Shown: positions 26,747-35,853 of the stretch, piece after piece
How the letters are laid out: each line of letters starts with the position of its first letter
How positions within the stretch are numbered: position 1 is the stretch's first letter
Assembly: GCA_039821125.1 (NCBI GenBank)
Contig: JBCBOR010000011.1
Span: 19,782-83,781 of the forward strand
DNA length: 64,000 nucleotides
Reading direction: 5' to 3'
DNA from: Thermohalobaculum sp039821125
GTDB taxonomy: Bacteria > Pseudomonadota > Alphaproteobacteria > Rhodobacterales > Rhodobacteraceae
Made by a program: the position numbers and the translations under genes
The notes under the pieces: generated by a model
Told to the model about the DNA's origin: nothing
The model's database searches: none
Seen by the model: only the letters and a program-made list of their open reading frames with translations

Positions 26747-28054
26747 ATGAGCAATTCGTCCCAAGGCGATCTCGTTGCGCGCCTGCGCCAGATACAGGAT
26801 CGCCGGAGCCCGCAATCCGCGGATCGTCCTGCCGTCCCCCTCGAGACCCCGCAACCGGCGCCGAGGGCGTTCGATTTCTCGTCACTCGATGACTATGAAC
26901 AGCTCCGCCTGCACCGTGCAGCGGCGGATATGATGGGTCTCGGCTCGCCGTTCTTTCGCGAACATCAGCAGGTCGACGGCCCCGTCAGCCACATCGATGG
27001 CCGCGCCTGTGTCAACTTCGCCAGCTATGACTATGTCGGATTGAACGGCCACCCGGAGGTTCGCGCAGCGGCGGCAGAGGCCGTGTCGGACTGGGGCGTC
27101 TCGGCAACCGCGAGCAGGCTGGTGGGCGGCGAGCGGCCCTATCACCGCGCCCTTGAGCACGCCTTGGCCGACTGGCTCGGCACCGAGGCGGCGATCGCCA
27201 TGACCTCGGGCCACGCGACCAATGTGACGACGATCGGCACGTTGATGGGTCCGGGCGATCTGGTCCTGGCCGATGCGTTCATCCACAACTCGATCACCGA
27301 GGGGTGCCGCCTGGCAGGGGCGCAGCGCGTTGTCTTCCCGCACAACGATCTCGATTGGCTCGACGACTATCTGACCCGTCATCGCGGACGGTACCGTCAT
27401 GTGCTGATCGCGGCCGAGGGGCTTTATTCGATGGATGGCGATGCGCCGGATCTCGCCGGTCTCGTGCGGCTCAAGGCGCAGCACGATGCCTGGTTGATGA
27501 TCGATGAGGCGCACGCGCTGGGCGTTCTGGGCGAGACCGGCCGCGGTCTGGCCGAGCAGACGGGCATCGACCCCAATGCGGTCGAGATCTGGATGGGCAC
27601 GCTGTCAAAATCGCTTGCGGCTTGTGGCGGGTTCATCGCCGGATCGCGCGCGCTGATCGACTATCTGCGATACAAGGCGCCGGGTTTTGTCTTTTCGGTC
27701 GGCGTCGCGGCGCCGGTAGCGGCCGCTGCGACCAAGGCGCTGGAGGTGCTGGGGCGGGAGCCCGAGCGGGTCGCCAAGCTGCGCGCGAACGGGGCCTATT
27801 TCCTGAAACGCGCGCGCGAGGCCGGGCTCGACTGCGGGCATTCGCAGGGCTTTGCGGTGGCTCCGATCATCACAGGGTCCTCGCTGACTGCGGCGACCGC
27901 GTCGGATCAATTGTTCCGTAAGGGCATCAATGTCCTGCCGATCATCTTCCCCGCGGTCCCGGAGAAGGCGGCCCGGCTGCGCTTTTTCCTGACCTCAGAT
28001 CATGACACGGCGTCAATTGACACGGCGATCGATGCCCTTGGCGCGCTGGAGTAG
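26747..28054 (+). CDS. Alpha-oxoamine synthase (serine palmitoyltransferase / KBL / RkpG-like)
   Basis: A 435-residue PLP enzyme of the alpha-oxoamine synthase family, which condenses an acyl thioester with an amino acid, releasing CO2, to give a 2-amino ketone. The core begins near residue 85 (CVNFASYDYVGLNGHP). SGHATNVTTIGTLMG, the cofactor-ring aspartate and histidine in MIDEAHALGVLG, and the Schiff-base lysine K288 in GTLSKSLAACGGF are all present. An N-terminal extension of about 80 residues may dock on the carrier protein. It starts 13 bp after the synthase gene, which lacks a thioesterase, so it probably releases the polyketide chain from the ACP. Whether glycine, alanine or serine is used cannot be told from the sequence. 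Confidence 0.9.
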   Translation: MSNSSQGDLVARLRQIQDRRSPQSADRPAVPLETPQPAPRAFDFSSLDDYEQLRLHRAAADMMGLGSPFFREHQQVDGPVSHIDGRACVNFASYDYVGLNGHPEVRAAAAEAVSDWGVSATASRLVGGERPYHRALEHALADWLGTEAAIAMTSGHATNVTTIGTLMGPGDLVLADAFIHNSITEGCRLAGAQRVVFPHNDLDWLDDYLTRHRGRYRHVLIAAEGLYSMDGDAPDLAGLVRLKAQHDAWLMIDEAHALGVLGETGRGLAEQTGIDPNAVEIWMGTLSKSLAACGGFIAGSRALIDYLRYKAPGFVFSVGVAAPVAAAATKALEVLGREPERVAKLRANGAYFLKRAREAGLDCGHSQGFAVAPIITGSSLTAATASDQLFRKGINVLPIIFPAVPEKAARLRFFLTSDHDTASIDTAIDALGALE

Positions 28055-28060
28055 TCGGGC

Positions 28061-29896
28061 CTAGTCGGCTTGGTCACTGGCCACTGGAAATCCCATGAAG
28101 TGGCGTGGTTCGGGCAGGTCCGTGCGATGTCGTCTGCGCGGGCGCGACCGGAACCGGGACCACCAGGGGCTGTAGGCCGGGTCCTCGAATGTGTCCGTCC
28201 CGTGAAGCTCGCGCAGGGCTGCCTGTTCACCCGCGAAACGCTCTCGGTTCCGCCTGACATCATCCCGGCCGCGCGAGGCGCTTTCGTGGTGGACCAGTTG
28301 GGCATGCGGCGTCCAGACGACGCCGAAGCCAAGCCCGCGGGCCCGCGCGCAATAGTCGACATCGTTGTAGGCGACGCGGAACCGGTCTTCATTGAACCGA
28401 CCTGTCGCCTGCCAGCAGGGGCCTGAGATCAGCATCGCGGCACCGGTCACAACGGTCAGCGAGTTGCGCAGGGCAAGGCGGCTCATCGGGCCTGTGGTGT
28501 GCTCGGGTTGCTTGTAGAACCAGTGGCCTGCCAGATTTCCAAGACCCAGGATCACCCCGGCATGCTGGATGCGACGGTCGGGATAGATCAGTTTCGCGCC
28601 GACGATCCCGGTCCCCGGATAGTCGAGACAGCTGACCATCTCCTTCAGCCAGCCGGGGTCCTCGACCTCGATATCGTTGTTCAGCAGCAGGTAGTGCGCG
28701 CCGGTCGCCAGCGCGACCCCGCGATTGACCATGGCGGAGAAATTGAACGGGGCGGGGCGGATCTCGATCCGAACGCGCGGGTCTTCACTCACGTGCTCAT
28801 AGATCGCCGTGGTCCTTGGATCGGTGGTGCCGTTGTCGACGACGATCAGCTCGATCTCGGGGTAGTCGGTCTTCGCGAGCACACCGTCGAGCACCACGCG
28901 AACAAGATCCGGACTGTCGCGGTTCGGGATAACCACTGAAATCTTTGGCCATTCTGCCTCCATCCGCGGGAACGCGACCCGATGCAGCTCCGGTTTCAGC
29001 GGGGCAGCCTCTGCGACGGCGCTGCGCCCCGGCGGTGCATAGTGCTGTGCAAGGGCCGATCGCGCGTGCGTTGTCGCGTCATCCAACCTGGCGTGGGAGT
29101 AGCTTTGAGCGTGCTGGCGCCAGATATACGCGGGATAGGGCAGATGGACGATCTCGTCGCTGCCGAGGCCGCGGCAGTAGCGCAGAACAAGCTCATAGTC
29201 CTGACTGCCTTCGAACGCCGGGTCCAGAACGCCGACCGTGCGCAACCGGTCCCGTCGATAGAGCGACAGGTGATTGACATAGTTCTCGCCCGACAGCAGC
29301 ACCGGATCAAAACCGGGCTTCAGGAACAGGCTCCGGGCTTCCAGATTGGGCCCGGCGATCGCTTCATCCGTGTAAAGAAACTGAGCCCCAGGCATCAGGT
29401 CGAGCGCGCGGACGACCATCTTGATCCCGTGCGGTGCAATCAGATCGTCATGGTCGACAAGGCCGACCCATGGCGCGATGGCGGCCTCGATCCCGGCATT
29501 GGTCGCGCCTGCGATCCCCTGATTCCGGTCGAGGCGAAGGGTTCTGACCTGTGCGGTATCCGGGTGCGCGTCGAGCCATGCCATTGTCTCCACCCGGGTC
29601 GAGCCGTCATCAACCAGGATCATCTCCGCCAAGCCGGGTACCTGTGACAGAAACGATCCGAGCAGAGCGTCGAGATAGGATGGCTCGGTATCAAAAACCG
29701 GGACGATCAGGCTGATCCGTGGCGTGGTCTCTGCTTTGGGCGCGTCAAGCGATGCTGCCATTGCCCAGATCTTTTCGGCCCACGGTCCGTATTTCACCGC
29801 CGCGATCCACGCGGACAGCGCGTTTGGCCCGAAAAGCGGCGGACGGGAGAAGACACGCGGCACCCCGCTTTGGCGCAGAGGATGGATGATGTGCAT
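28061..29896 (-). CDS. Glycosyltransferase with two tandem GT2 domains
   Basis: A 611-residue protein with two GT-A folds. The first (about 60-290) has ISLIVPVFDTEPSYLDALLG, ILVDDGST and LVDHDDL (D-x-D-type metal site). The second (about 318-560) has ISVVIPNRDSPDLVRVVLDG, LIVVDNGTTD and LLLNNDIEV. Such double enzymes add alternating or successive sugars during polysaccharide synthesis at the cytoplasmic membrane face; the second half resembles rhamnosyltransferase-like GT2 proteins. A GGGAGAG ribosome site precedes the ATG at 29896. It lies 30 bp downstream of the KpsT-like gene in the same direction and converges on the oxoamine synthase gene. Confidence 0.9.
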   Translation of the reverse strand: MHIIHPLRQSGVPRVFSRPPLFGPNALSAWIAAVKYGPWAEKIWAMAASLDAPKAETTPRISLIVPVFDTEPSYLDALLGSFLSQVPGLAEMILVDDGSTRVETMAWLDAHPDTAQVRTLRLDRNQGIAGATNAGIEAAIAPWVGLVDHDDLIAPHGIKMVVRALDLMPGAQFLYTDEAIAGPNLEARSLFLKPGFDPVLLSGENYVNHLSLYRRDRLRTVGVLDPAFEGSQDYELVLRYCRGLGSDEIVHLPYPAYIWRQHAQSYSHARLDDATTHARSALAQHYAPPGRSAVAEAAPLKPELHRVAFPRMEAEWPKISVVIPNRDSPDLVRVVLDGVLAKTDYPEIELIVVDNGTTDPRTTAIYEHVSEDPRVRIEIRPAPFNFSAMVNRGVALATGAHYLLLNNDIEVEDPGWLKEMVSCLDYPGTGIVGAKLIYPDRRIQHAGVILGLGNLAGHWFYKQPEHTTGPMSRLALRNSLTVVTGAAMLISGPCWQATGRFNEDRFRVAYNDVDYCARARGLGFGVVWTPHAQLVHHESASRGRDDVRRNRERFAGEQAALRELHGTDTFEDPAYSPWWSRFRSRPRRRHRTDLPEPRHFMGFPVASDQAD

Positions 29897-29926
29897 ATCT
29901 CTCCCCCGCGCAGGCCCGTGCGAGCG

Positions 29927-30583
29927 CTATCCGGCCATCGACGCTTCGTGGACCTCGATCGCTTCTTCGAGATCCTCGTAGTAGGTCAGGCCCTGCTGGG
30001 ACAACAGGATGCCCGATTGGCAGAAGCGGCGCAGCATCGGGGCGCTGTGCGAGACCATGATCAGATCGGCCTTGGCAAGCCGGGTATCGAAGGCCTCCTG
30101 CGCCTTGCGCTTGAAGTCGGCATCGCCGACCGAGGTGATCTCGTCGACCAGATAGCACCCGAACGAGATGCCCATCGACACGCCAAAGGCCAGACGCGCG
30201 CGCATGCCGGAGGAATAGCTGCGCACGGGCATGTGGAAGTAGTCGCCAAGCTCGGCGAACTCTTCGACGAACTCGCTCAGCTCGCGCGTATCCCGGCCAT
30301 AGACCCGCGCGACGAAACGGACGTTCTGAGCACCGGTCAACGCCTGATGGAACGATCCGCGAAAGCCAAGCGGCCACGAAACCTCGCGCGTGCGGTGGAT
30401 GCGCCCCTGGTCCGGGCTGACGATCCCGGCCATCAGACGCAGCAGCGTCGACTTGCCAGCCCCGTTGCGGCCAAGCAGGCCCACGCGGGCACCATCCGGA
30501 ATTGTGACCGAGGCATCCTCGACGATCACCTTGGTCTTGCCATAGGCGCGGAACCGCTTTGAGACGTTTTCGAAAACGATCAT
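29927..30583 (-). CDS. kpsT: Capsule export ABC transporter ATP-binding protein (KpsT type)
   Basis: A 218-residue ATPase that powers polysaccharide export across the inner membrane with KpsM. Walker A is GRNGAGKST (38-46), the signature SSGMR (124-128) and Walker B CYLVDEIT (143-150). The segment SWPLGFRGSFHQALTGAQNV is diagnostic for the KpsT/CtrD/BexA export group. The protein ends shortly after the D-loop region and lacks the C-terminal carbohydrate-binding domain of Wzt, which means recognition of a conserved glycolipid terminus is expected. The ATG at 30583 overlaps the KpsM stop by 4 bp; the longer frame to 30847 is rejected because it would overlap KpsM by 268 bp. Confidence 0.93.
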   Translation of the reverse strand: MIVFENVSKRFRAYGKTKVIVEDASVTIPDGARVGLLGRNGAGKSTLLRLMAGIVSPDQGRIHRTREVSWPLGFRGSFHQALTGAQNVRFVARVYGRDTRELSEFVEEFAELGDYFHMPVRSYSSGMRARLAFGVSMGISFGCYLVDEITSVGDADFKRKAQEAFDTRLAKADLIMVSHSAPMLRRFCQSGILLSQQGLTYYEDLEEAIEVHEASMAG

Positions 30584-31356
30584 TGTTCCAGCAGATAGCC
30601 CTGATACCGGCGCAAGAGAAGGATCCCGACCGTGATCAACAGCAGGGGCGCGCCGATCAGGTAGGGGAAGCTGATATAGTCGGCATGGTAGGTCGGATAG
30701 AATCCCGTTCGCATCAAGCCGATCACATGCACGAGGGGATTGAACAACAGCACATCCCGCACATCGGGTGGAATCATCTCGGGCGTATAGAAGACGCCGG
30801 AGATCAGGAAGAGAGGGCGCGAGATCACCTCGAAAATCCGCTGCCATGTCGGAAACATCGGAAACAGCACGCAGTTGATCATGCCCACGCCTAGACCGAT
30901 GAGCGCCGCGATGGACACGGCTGCGAGAACGGGGGCGGGATTGATATGCGGGCGGATGTCCTCGATCGCGTAGATTCCGATGAAAACCATCGTTGCAACC
31001 GCGATAAACGTCAGCGCCTGCAAGAGAAATCCGGCAAGGACGGCGTCGAGCAGCGTGATCTTCGGATAGGTAAAGAGCGGCTTGTTCCTGAGGAAGGACC
31101 CGCCAACCAGCCCACCGATATCGCGATACATCATGAAAGTGATCACGCCGGTCGCGAAGAACAGTGGGAAGCTGCGCCCCAACGCCGGGTCGCGGGTAAT
31201 CACCGAGAAGACGATCGAGAACAGAAGAATGAACGAGATCGGCTCGACGACCGCCCAGAGGTATCCGCCAACCGACCGGCCGTAGCGCGAATTCATTTCG
31301 CGCAGGATCATCGCGAACAGCACCCGGCCGCGTTCAATCAGCATTGTCTCGACCAC
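30580..31356 (-). CDS. kpsM: Capsule export ABC transporter permease (KpsM type)
   Basis: A 254- to 258-residue ABC-2 membrane protein with six predicted helices. The N-terminal MILREMNSRYGRSVGGYLWA followed by VVEP, and the FNPLVHVIGLMRTGFYPTYH segment, match KpsM/CtrC/BexB exporters. It forms the inner-membrane channel with the KpsT-like ATPase, whose gene overlaps its end. Two starts are possible: a GTG at 31356 or an ATG at 31344, four codons in; both precede the conserved region and the choice is not settled by the ribosome sites. The sulfotransferase-like gene ends 63 bp upstream. Confidence 0.92.
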   Translation of the reverse strand: MVETMLIERGRVLFAMILREMNSRYGRSVGGYLWAVVEPISFILLFSIVFSVITRDPALGRSFPLFFATGVITFMMYRDIGGLVGGSFLRNKPLFTYPKITLLDAVLAGFLLQALTFIAVATMVFIGIYAIEDIRPHINPAPVLAAVSIAALIGLGVGMINCVLFPMFPTWQRIFEVISRPLFLISGVFYTPEMIPPDVRDVLLFNPLVHVIGLMRTGFYPTYHADYISFPYLIGAPLLLITVGILLLRRYQGYLLEQ

Positions 31357-31419
31357 ATGGCGTTCACCCGGGCAAGGTTCTGTCTCGGCGCGTCACGTAC
31401 GCACGGCGGGGCTGTGTCT

Positions 31420-32772
31420 TCAGGCCCGAAACGGGTTCAAACCTGTCAGTGCGCTGAAGACGGTCCTTTTCGGCCTCGTCGTTGGACCGAGCCGGTTCAG
31501 AGCCGCCAGACGCCGTCGCACCGCGCGCCTGAGTTTCGGATTTGGCTCGAGGTCTGTCAAATGGATCGCCCGTTCCAGCGCGATCTTCGCCGGGCCGACC
31601 AGCCCCATCTTCGCAAGATCGCTGGCCGTCGTAACCAGCAGGCCTGGCTGTCTGCAATGCGACAGCTGCGTCTCCAGAGGTTTCGTGTCGGTCGTCTTCT
31701 TCATCGAGAGCCGCGAAAGCTCGCGATAGATCTTCATGTGAGAATCGGAACGTTCCTTGCCGACCAGCGCCTCGTTGAAGGCGTGCATCACGGCTGAATG
31801 ATCGTCGAGTTCCGACTCGGGATCGGTCTCGGCCTCGTGCCGCTCCTTGTTCAGGTCGAACGAGATGGCACCGTCTGTCAGGTCACTGAGCCAGGCCACA
31901 TCTTCGGCGACGACCTCGGCGAAGCGTGCGATATCCAATTCGGAGAAGACAAAGCGCTGGCGTGCCGGCAGATCCTTAAGCAGCCGCAGGATCCGCGTGC
32001 TGCGCTGCATGTTCAGCTTGCCGTCCTTGATCAGCGGCGCGGTCCGGTTGAGCCGTTCGAGCTGGCGAACGACCGCATGCGAGAGCGACTCGTTCGAGTG
32101 CTCAGGCGCGAAGCCCAGACCTGCCTCGTCAAGGCCGAGCATGTTGCACAGGAAGTCCATGACGACGTCCTGGTTCTTCAGCTTGTTGCGGTCGAACTCG
32201 CGGATTTTGACATTTTCCCGACCGAACGCGGTGATGTATTTCTCGATGCGGTCGCGATATTTCGGCAGGACCGAGGGTCCCGCAGCGCCGTCCAGGGTCG
32301 CCGCGATCAATTGCTCGAAGGTTTCGCCACGCTTGACGCATTCCTGCGCTGCGCTGTCGGCATAGCCGTAGGGATGGCGCACATAGACGCAGATCCTGAC
32401 CCGGTCGAAAAACCGCGCAAAGAACTCCTGCATGGCAGGCACGGTGGTGGCCGGCAGAAAGCTCAGCCCCTCGCCCGAGATCACATAGTCCTTACCCGCC
32501 GCACGATCGATGGATCTGGAAAGCTGGTCACGCATGTTCTCGGCGTGTTTCGCCGCGCCTTCCAATGTGGTGACGCCCGCGATCTGCAAAGACCGGAAAT
32601 GCAGCGCGGTCGGGTTGAAGGCCGTGTAGAGAACCGAGTGATTCTCGTAGCCCTCGAAATACTGAAGGTTGTGTCTCCGGGCGACCAGGTTCCTGTTCTC
32701 GAACAGGGTCCGCTGGATCGACGAGGACCCGGTCTTGTGCGTGCCGACGTGAATTGTGCAGGTTCTTGGCAT
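31420..32772 (-). CDS. Sulfotransferase-like P-loop protein
   Basis: A 450-residue cytoplasmic protein. Residues 7-20 (IHVGTHKTGSSSIQ) form the P-loop that binds the 5-prime phosphosulfate group of PAPS in sulfotransferases. VRICVYVRHPYGYADSAAQE corresponds to the second PAPS-binding strand with its Arg and a downstream Ser. The C-terminal third is rich in Lys and Arg and not recognised. First gene of the minus-strand group sulfotransferase-KpsM-KpsT-GT2, implying it modifies the exported polysaccharide. I chose the ATG at 32772; a GTG at 32799 is an in-frame alternative with TGAGG nearby. Sulfuryl transfer is inferred from the P-loop and context only. Confidence 0.7.
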   Translation of the reverse strand: MPRTCTIHVGTHKTGSSSIQRTLFENRNLVARRHNLQYFEGYENHSVLYTAFNPTALHFRSLQIAGVTTLEGAAKHAENMRDQLSRSIDRAAGKDYVISGEGLSFLPATTVPAMQEFFARFFDRVRICVYVRHPYGYADSAAQECVKRGETFEQLIAATLDGAAGPSVLPKYRDRIEKYITAFGRENVKIREFDRNKLKNQDVVMDFLCNMLGLDEAGLGFAPEHSNESLSHAVVRQLERLNRTAPLIKDGKLNMQRSTRILRLLKDLPARQRFVFSELDIARFAEVVAEDVAWLSDLTDGAISFDLNKERHEAETDPESELDDHSAVMHAFNEALVGKERSDSHMKIYRELSRLSMKKTTDTKPLETQLSHCRQPGLLVTTASDLAKMGLVGPAKIALERAIHLTDLEPNPKLRRAVRRRLAALNRLGPTTRPKRTVFSALTGLNPFRA

Positions 32773-32933
32773 CTCGCTCGCGATGTTATTTGCCCTCACA
32801 GGACGCCGGCAAGGGTGTCGGCCTGCCGGGCGCAGTCGGTTGGCCGATCCGGTCCCTGATATCCCATGGATCGGCCACGCCGTGCCGGGTTGTCAGGCGT
32901 TTGCCCCGACCGTGCCACCGCGGTGCCGGGAAC

Positions 32934-33128
32934 TCACCTCTGGCCGAGATACCCGACCCGGGCGACGCGGCTCAGCGTGATGAAGTGGCGCTTGTTCTCC
33001 TGCCAGTAGGCGCGGAACGCCGCCTTGTCAGTCGAATCGCCTCCGTCATCCCGCATGACCCGTTTGGCCATCCGCTTTGCGACCATGACCAGCTCCTGCT
33101 GCTGGTCGGGGGTGAGTTGCTGTGCCAT
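32934..33128 (-). CDS. Small conserved-looking cytoplasmic protein (64 aa)
   Basis: A 64-residue, highly charged helical protein (residues 3-28 probably form one amphipathic helix: LTPDQQQELVMVAKRMAKRV). GGAGAGAC lies at ideal distance before the ATG at 33128 and the composition is protein-like, so I accept it as real. No signal peptide or known domain. It sits upstream of the sulfotransferase/KpsM/KpsT group in the same direction, about 160 bp away, with its own AT-rich upstream region. Function unknown. Confidence 0.6.
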   Translation of the reverse strand: MAQQLTPDQQQELVMVAKRMAKRVMRDDGGDSTDKAAFRAYWQENKRHFITLSRVARVGYLGQR

Positions 33129-33474
33129 TCTGTCTCTCCGTCAAAGCTGTCCTGCATTCTTAAGGTGCATGGATGTTTGCGTCATATGAGGGTTTTTGGC
33201 ATATGTCGCAACGGATCGCACCGGGCAATCGCGTACTAGAGCTGTGCGTTTGCATCAATGTATGACGATTGTCGATTAACTGTCACATTGCGTATCAAGT
33301 CTGACTATATCCCGCACTTTGCTGGTGGATATCCCTGACATCTTGGGGTACTGATCCGCTCGGGGTCGCTGGTAAGACGGCGTGTGAGGATATGCGGCAA
33401 GACTACTCGGGTGCCACCCACCACGGGTGCTATAATCAGTGGCGTCGGTGCTTTGCCCGGCGCGAAATGGCACG
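33129..33474. promoter_or_regulatory. AT-rich divergent control region of the polysaccharide locus
   Basis: A 346-bp gene-free stretch between divergent transcription units (small protein/sulfotransferase/KpsMT to the left, glycosyltransferase operon to the right). It is visibly more AT-rich than its surroundings, especially 33165-33310, with TCGATTAACTGTCAC and several TATG/ATAT steps. Both promoters must lie here. I cannot name a regulator site; MucR/Ros-type or H-NS-like binding would be candidates because those proteins favour AT-rich upstream regions of exopolysaccharide genes. Confidence 0.5.
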
Positions 33475-35853
33475 ATGGCCGGTGTGAACGCAAAAATCCG
33501 CCAGATCCGATACCTTATCGAAGAGCGCTTCGGCCTCGGCGGGAAGCTTGGCGATCAGGTTGCGGCGGTCCGTTCGGCGTTCGATTCGGCGTTTTATCTC
33601 AGGAACTACCCGGATGTTGCCGCCTCGGGCATGGACCCGGCCCGGCACTACTGCCAGTTCGGGTGGAAAGAAGGTCGGGATCCGAACCCCGACTTTTCAA
33701 CCAACTACTATCTCCGGATGAACCCGGATATCGCCGATGCCGGGATCAATCCGTTCGTGCACTATGTGAAACACGGGCGGAAGGAGCGGCGCGAGCCCCT
33801 GCCCTATACCGCGTCGCGGGCACCGGACTGGCACCCGCTCGTGTCGGTGATTGTCCCGAACTACAATCATGCGGCCTATCTGCCCGAGCGCCTCGCTTCG
33901 ATCCTGTCTCAGACCTACACCAATATCGAACTGATTGTTCTGGACGACTGCTCGACCGACAACAGCCGCGATGTGATCGACCAGATCCTTGCAGAGGCGG
34001 GCACGACAGCGCGCAAGATCTACAACGAGACAAACTCGGGCAGCGTCTTTGCCCAGTGGGAGCGCGGGATTGCCGCCGCAACCGGAGAGCTGGTCTGGAT
34101 CTGCGAAAGTGATGATACCTGCGAGCCGGACTTTCTGGCCAATCTGGTCGCACATTTCGTCGAACGCTCGGTCATGATGGCCTTTGGGCGGATCGAATTC
34201 TGCGATCAGGACGGCCAGAAAATGCCCGGCATGGACGGGTTCCGGGAGCGGTCCGAGCCCGGGATCTGGGACGATATCGAGGTGCGGACCGCGCAGCAGT
34301 GGTTCGAGAGCGCCTTCAGCGTGCACAACATCGTTGCGAATGTCGGCGGCGCTGTGTTTCGCAAGCAGGCACTCGCGCCGGAAGTCTGGGAACGCGCCCG
34401 GAAGTTCAAGATCGCTGGGGATTGGTTTCTCTACAGCTATCTCCTGCGCGGTGGAAAGATGGTGTTCGACCCGCGCTCGGTCGCCTACTTTCGCCAGCAC
34501 GCGCGGAATACGTCGGCGACGAACTTCGACAAGCTTTACTACTATCAGGAATGCATCGACGTTCACCGCCGGATTTGCGAAACGTGGGACATCCCGGCCG
34601 AGACGCGCGAACGCTTTTACGACAGCCTTCGTGGTCAGTACGCGCACTTCAAGATGGCCGCCAAGCACGGCGATTTCGACACATGCTTTGCCGTAGATGA
34701 GCTGCGGCAGATCACCCGAAGTGCGCCGCACTTCCTGATCGGACTTCTTGGCTTTGTGCCCGGTGGCGGCGAGGTCTTCCCGATCAATCTGGCGAATGCG
34801 CTGGCAGGACGCGGCTACATGGTCTCGTTGATCAGCGCGAACATGTCCGAGATTCACGACGAGATGCTGCAGCGCCTGCGCCCTGAGATCCCGGTCTACT
34901 ATGCGCGCGATGTCGCGGCGATGGGCGGACAGGGGCTGATGTCAATGATGGGGGCTACCGCGGTCCATACCCACATGATCAACTGCGATCAGATGCTGCT
35001 GTGTGGGCGCGATCCGGTGCAGTCGCCGCGCTATGTCGTCTCGCTCCATGGTTCCTATGACGGTGCGCATAACGGCTTGGCCCCGGTCCTGCAAAGGATC
35101 TGGGACGGGGTCGATCACTGGGTCTACACCGCTGACAAGAACCTGAATGTCTTTCACGAGCACGGCTTCGACACGTCCGGGTTCGAATTCATCCCGAACG
35201 CAATGCCGCGGGACACGCGTCCATTCCCGCAAACCCGGGCCGAGCTTGGTATCGCCGAAGACGCCGTTGTCTTCACCTTGGTGGCACGGGGCATTCGGCA
35301 AAAAGGGTGGCGTGCCGCGGTGACCGCCTTCCGGCGTCTGCAGCAAATGCGGCCCGAGCGTGCGATGCACCTGATCCTCGTTGGCGAGGGCGAGGCGACC
35401 GATCAGGCCCGCAAACGGGCGGAGGAAGTCGTTCCGTCCGGCGCCGCGGAGCAGAACGGGATCTCGTTCCTCGGCTACCAGTCTTGCATCAACGGTCTCT
35501 ACCGGTTGTCGGATTGCGTGATTCTGCCAACCCGTTTCGATGGCGAGAGCTTCCCGCTGTGCATCATTCAGGCGTTGCAGGAAGGCAAGCCGGTTATCGC
35601 CACCGATATCGGTGAGATCCGCAACATGTTGACATCCGACGCGGGAACGGCAGGAATCGTCCTGGACAACATCCGCAACTCGGAACAGTTCTTCGGGCAT
35701 CTCTGCGATGCCATGGACAAGATGCTCGACGCCGACGCTCGCGAGGCCTGGTCCGCTGTTTCAAGCACCTTGGCCGAGCGTTTCGATATGGACACGATGA
35801 CGGACCGCTACCTCGACCTCTATCTGAAAGACGGACCCGACCGTGAGCCTTGA
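33475..35853 (+). CDS. Bifunctional glycosyltransferase: GT2 domain fused to GT4 domain
   Basis: A 792-residue protein. Residues about 30-105 hold two copies of a short repeat seen in many polysaccharide glycosyltransferases (FDSAFYLRNYPDVAASGMDP and YYLRMNPDIADAGINPFVHY). A GT2 domain follows (VSVIVPNYNHAAYLPERLAS, VLDDCSTDNS, WICESDD). The C-terminal half (about 415-785) is a GT4/GT-B enzyme (VARGIRQKGWRAAVTAFRRL, ILVGEGEATDQ, LPTRFDGESFPLCIIQALQE). It probably adds two sugars in the cytoplasm. The ATG at 33475 is chosen; the frame extends upstream to 33439 without a ribosome site. It starts a five-gene plus-strand operon with overlapping genes. Confidence 0.88.
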   Translation: MAGVNAKIRQIRYLIEERFGLGGKLGDQVAAVRSAFDSAFYLRNYPDVAASGMDPARHYCQFGWKEGRDPNPDFSTNYYLRMNPDIADAGINPFVHYVKHGRKERREPLPYTASRAPDWHPLVSVIVPNYNHAAYLPERLASILSQTYTNIELIVLDDCSTDNSRDVIDQILAEAGTTARKIYNETNSGSVFAQWERGIAAATGELVWICESDDTCEPDFLANLVAHFVERSVMMAFGRIEFCDQDGQKMPGMDGFRERSEPGIWDDIEVRTAQQWFESAFSVHNIVANVGGAVFRKQALAPEVWERARKFKIAGDWFLYSYLLRGGKMVFDPRSVAYFRQHARNTSATNFDKLYYYQECIDVHRRICETWDIPAETRERFYDSLRGQYAHFKMAAKHGDFDTCFAVDELRQITRSAPHFLIGLLGFVPGGGEVFPINLANALAGRGYMVSLISANMSEIHDEMLQRLRPEIPVYYARDVAAMGGQGLMSMMGATAVHTHMINCDQMLLCGRDPVQSPRYVVSLHGSYDGAHNGLAPVLQRIWDGVDHWVYTADKNLNVFHEHGFDTSGFEFIPNAMPRDTRPFPQTRAELGIAEDAVVFTLVARGIRQKGWRAAVTAFRRLQQMRPERAMHLILVGEGEATDQARKRAEEVVPSGAAEQNGISFLGYQSCINGLYRLSDCVILPTRFDGESFPLCIIQALQEGKPVIATDIGEIRNMLTSDAGTAGIVLDNIRNSEQFFGHLCDAMDKMLDADAREAWSAVSSTLAERFDMDTMTDRYLDLYLKDGPDREP

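Noticed and set aside
19156..28054. Stand-alone secondary-metabolite (antibiotic-type) cluster
   Set aside because: No loading module, thioesterase, PPTase, resistance or metabolite exporter genes; the neighbours are capsule genes, so a structural lipid is more likely.
30584..30847. Longer start of the KpsT-like protein
   Set aside because: It would overlap kpsM by 268 bp; the ATG at 30583 overlaps the kpsM stop by 4 bp in the usual way and begins with the family N-terminus.
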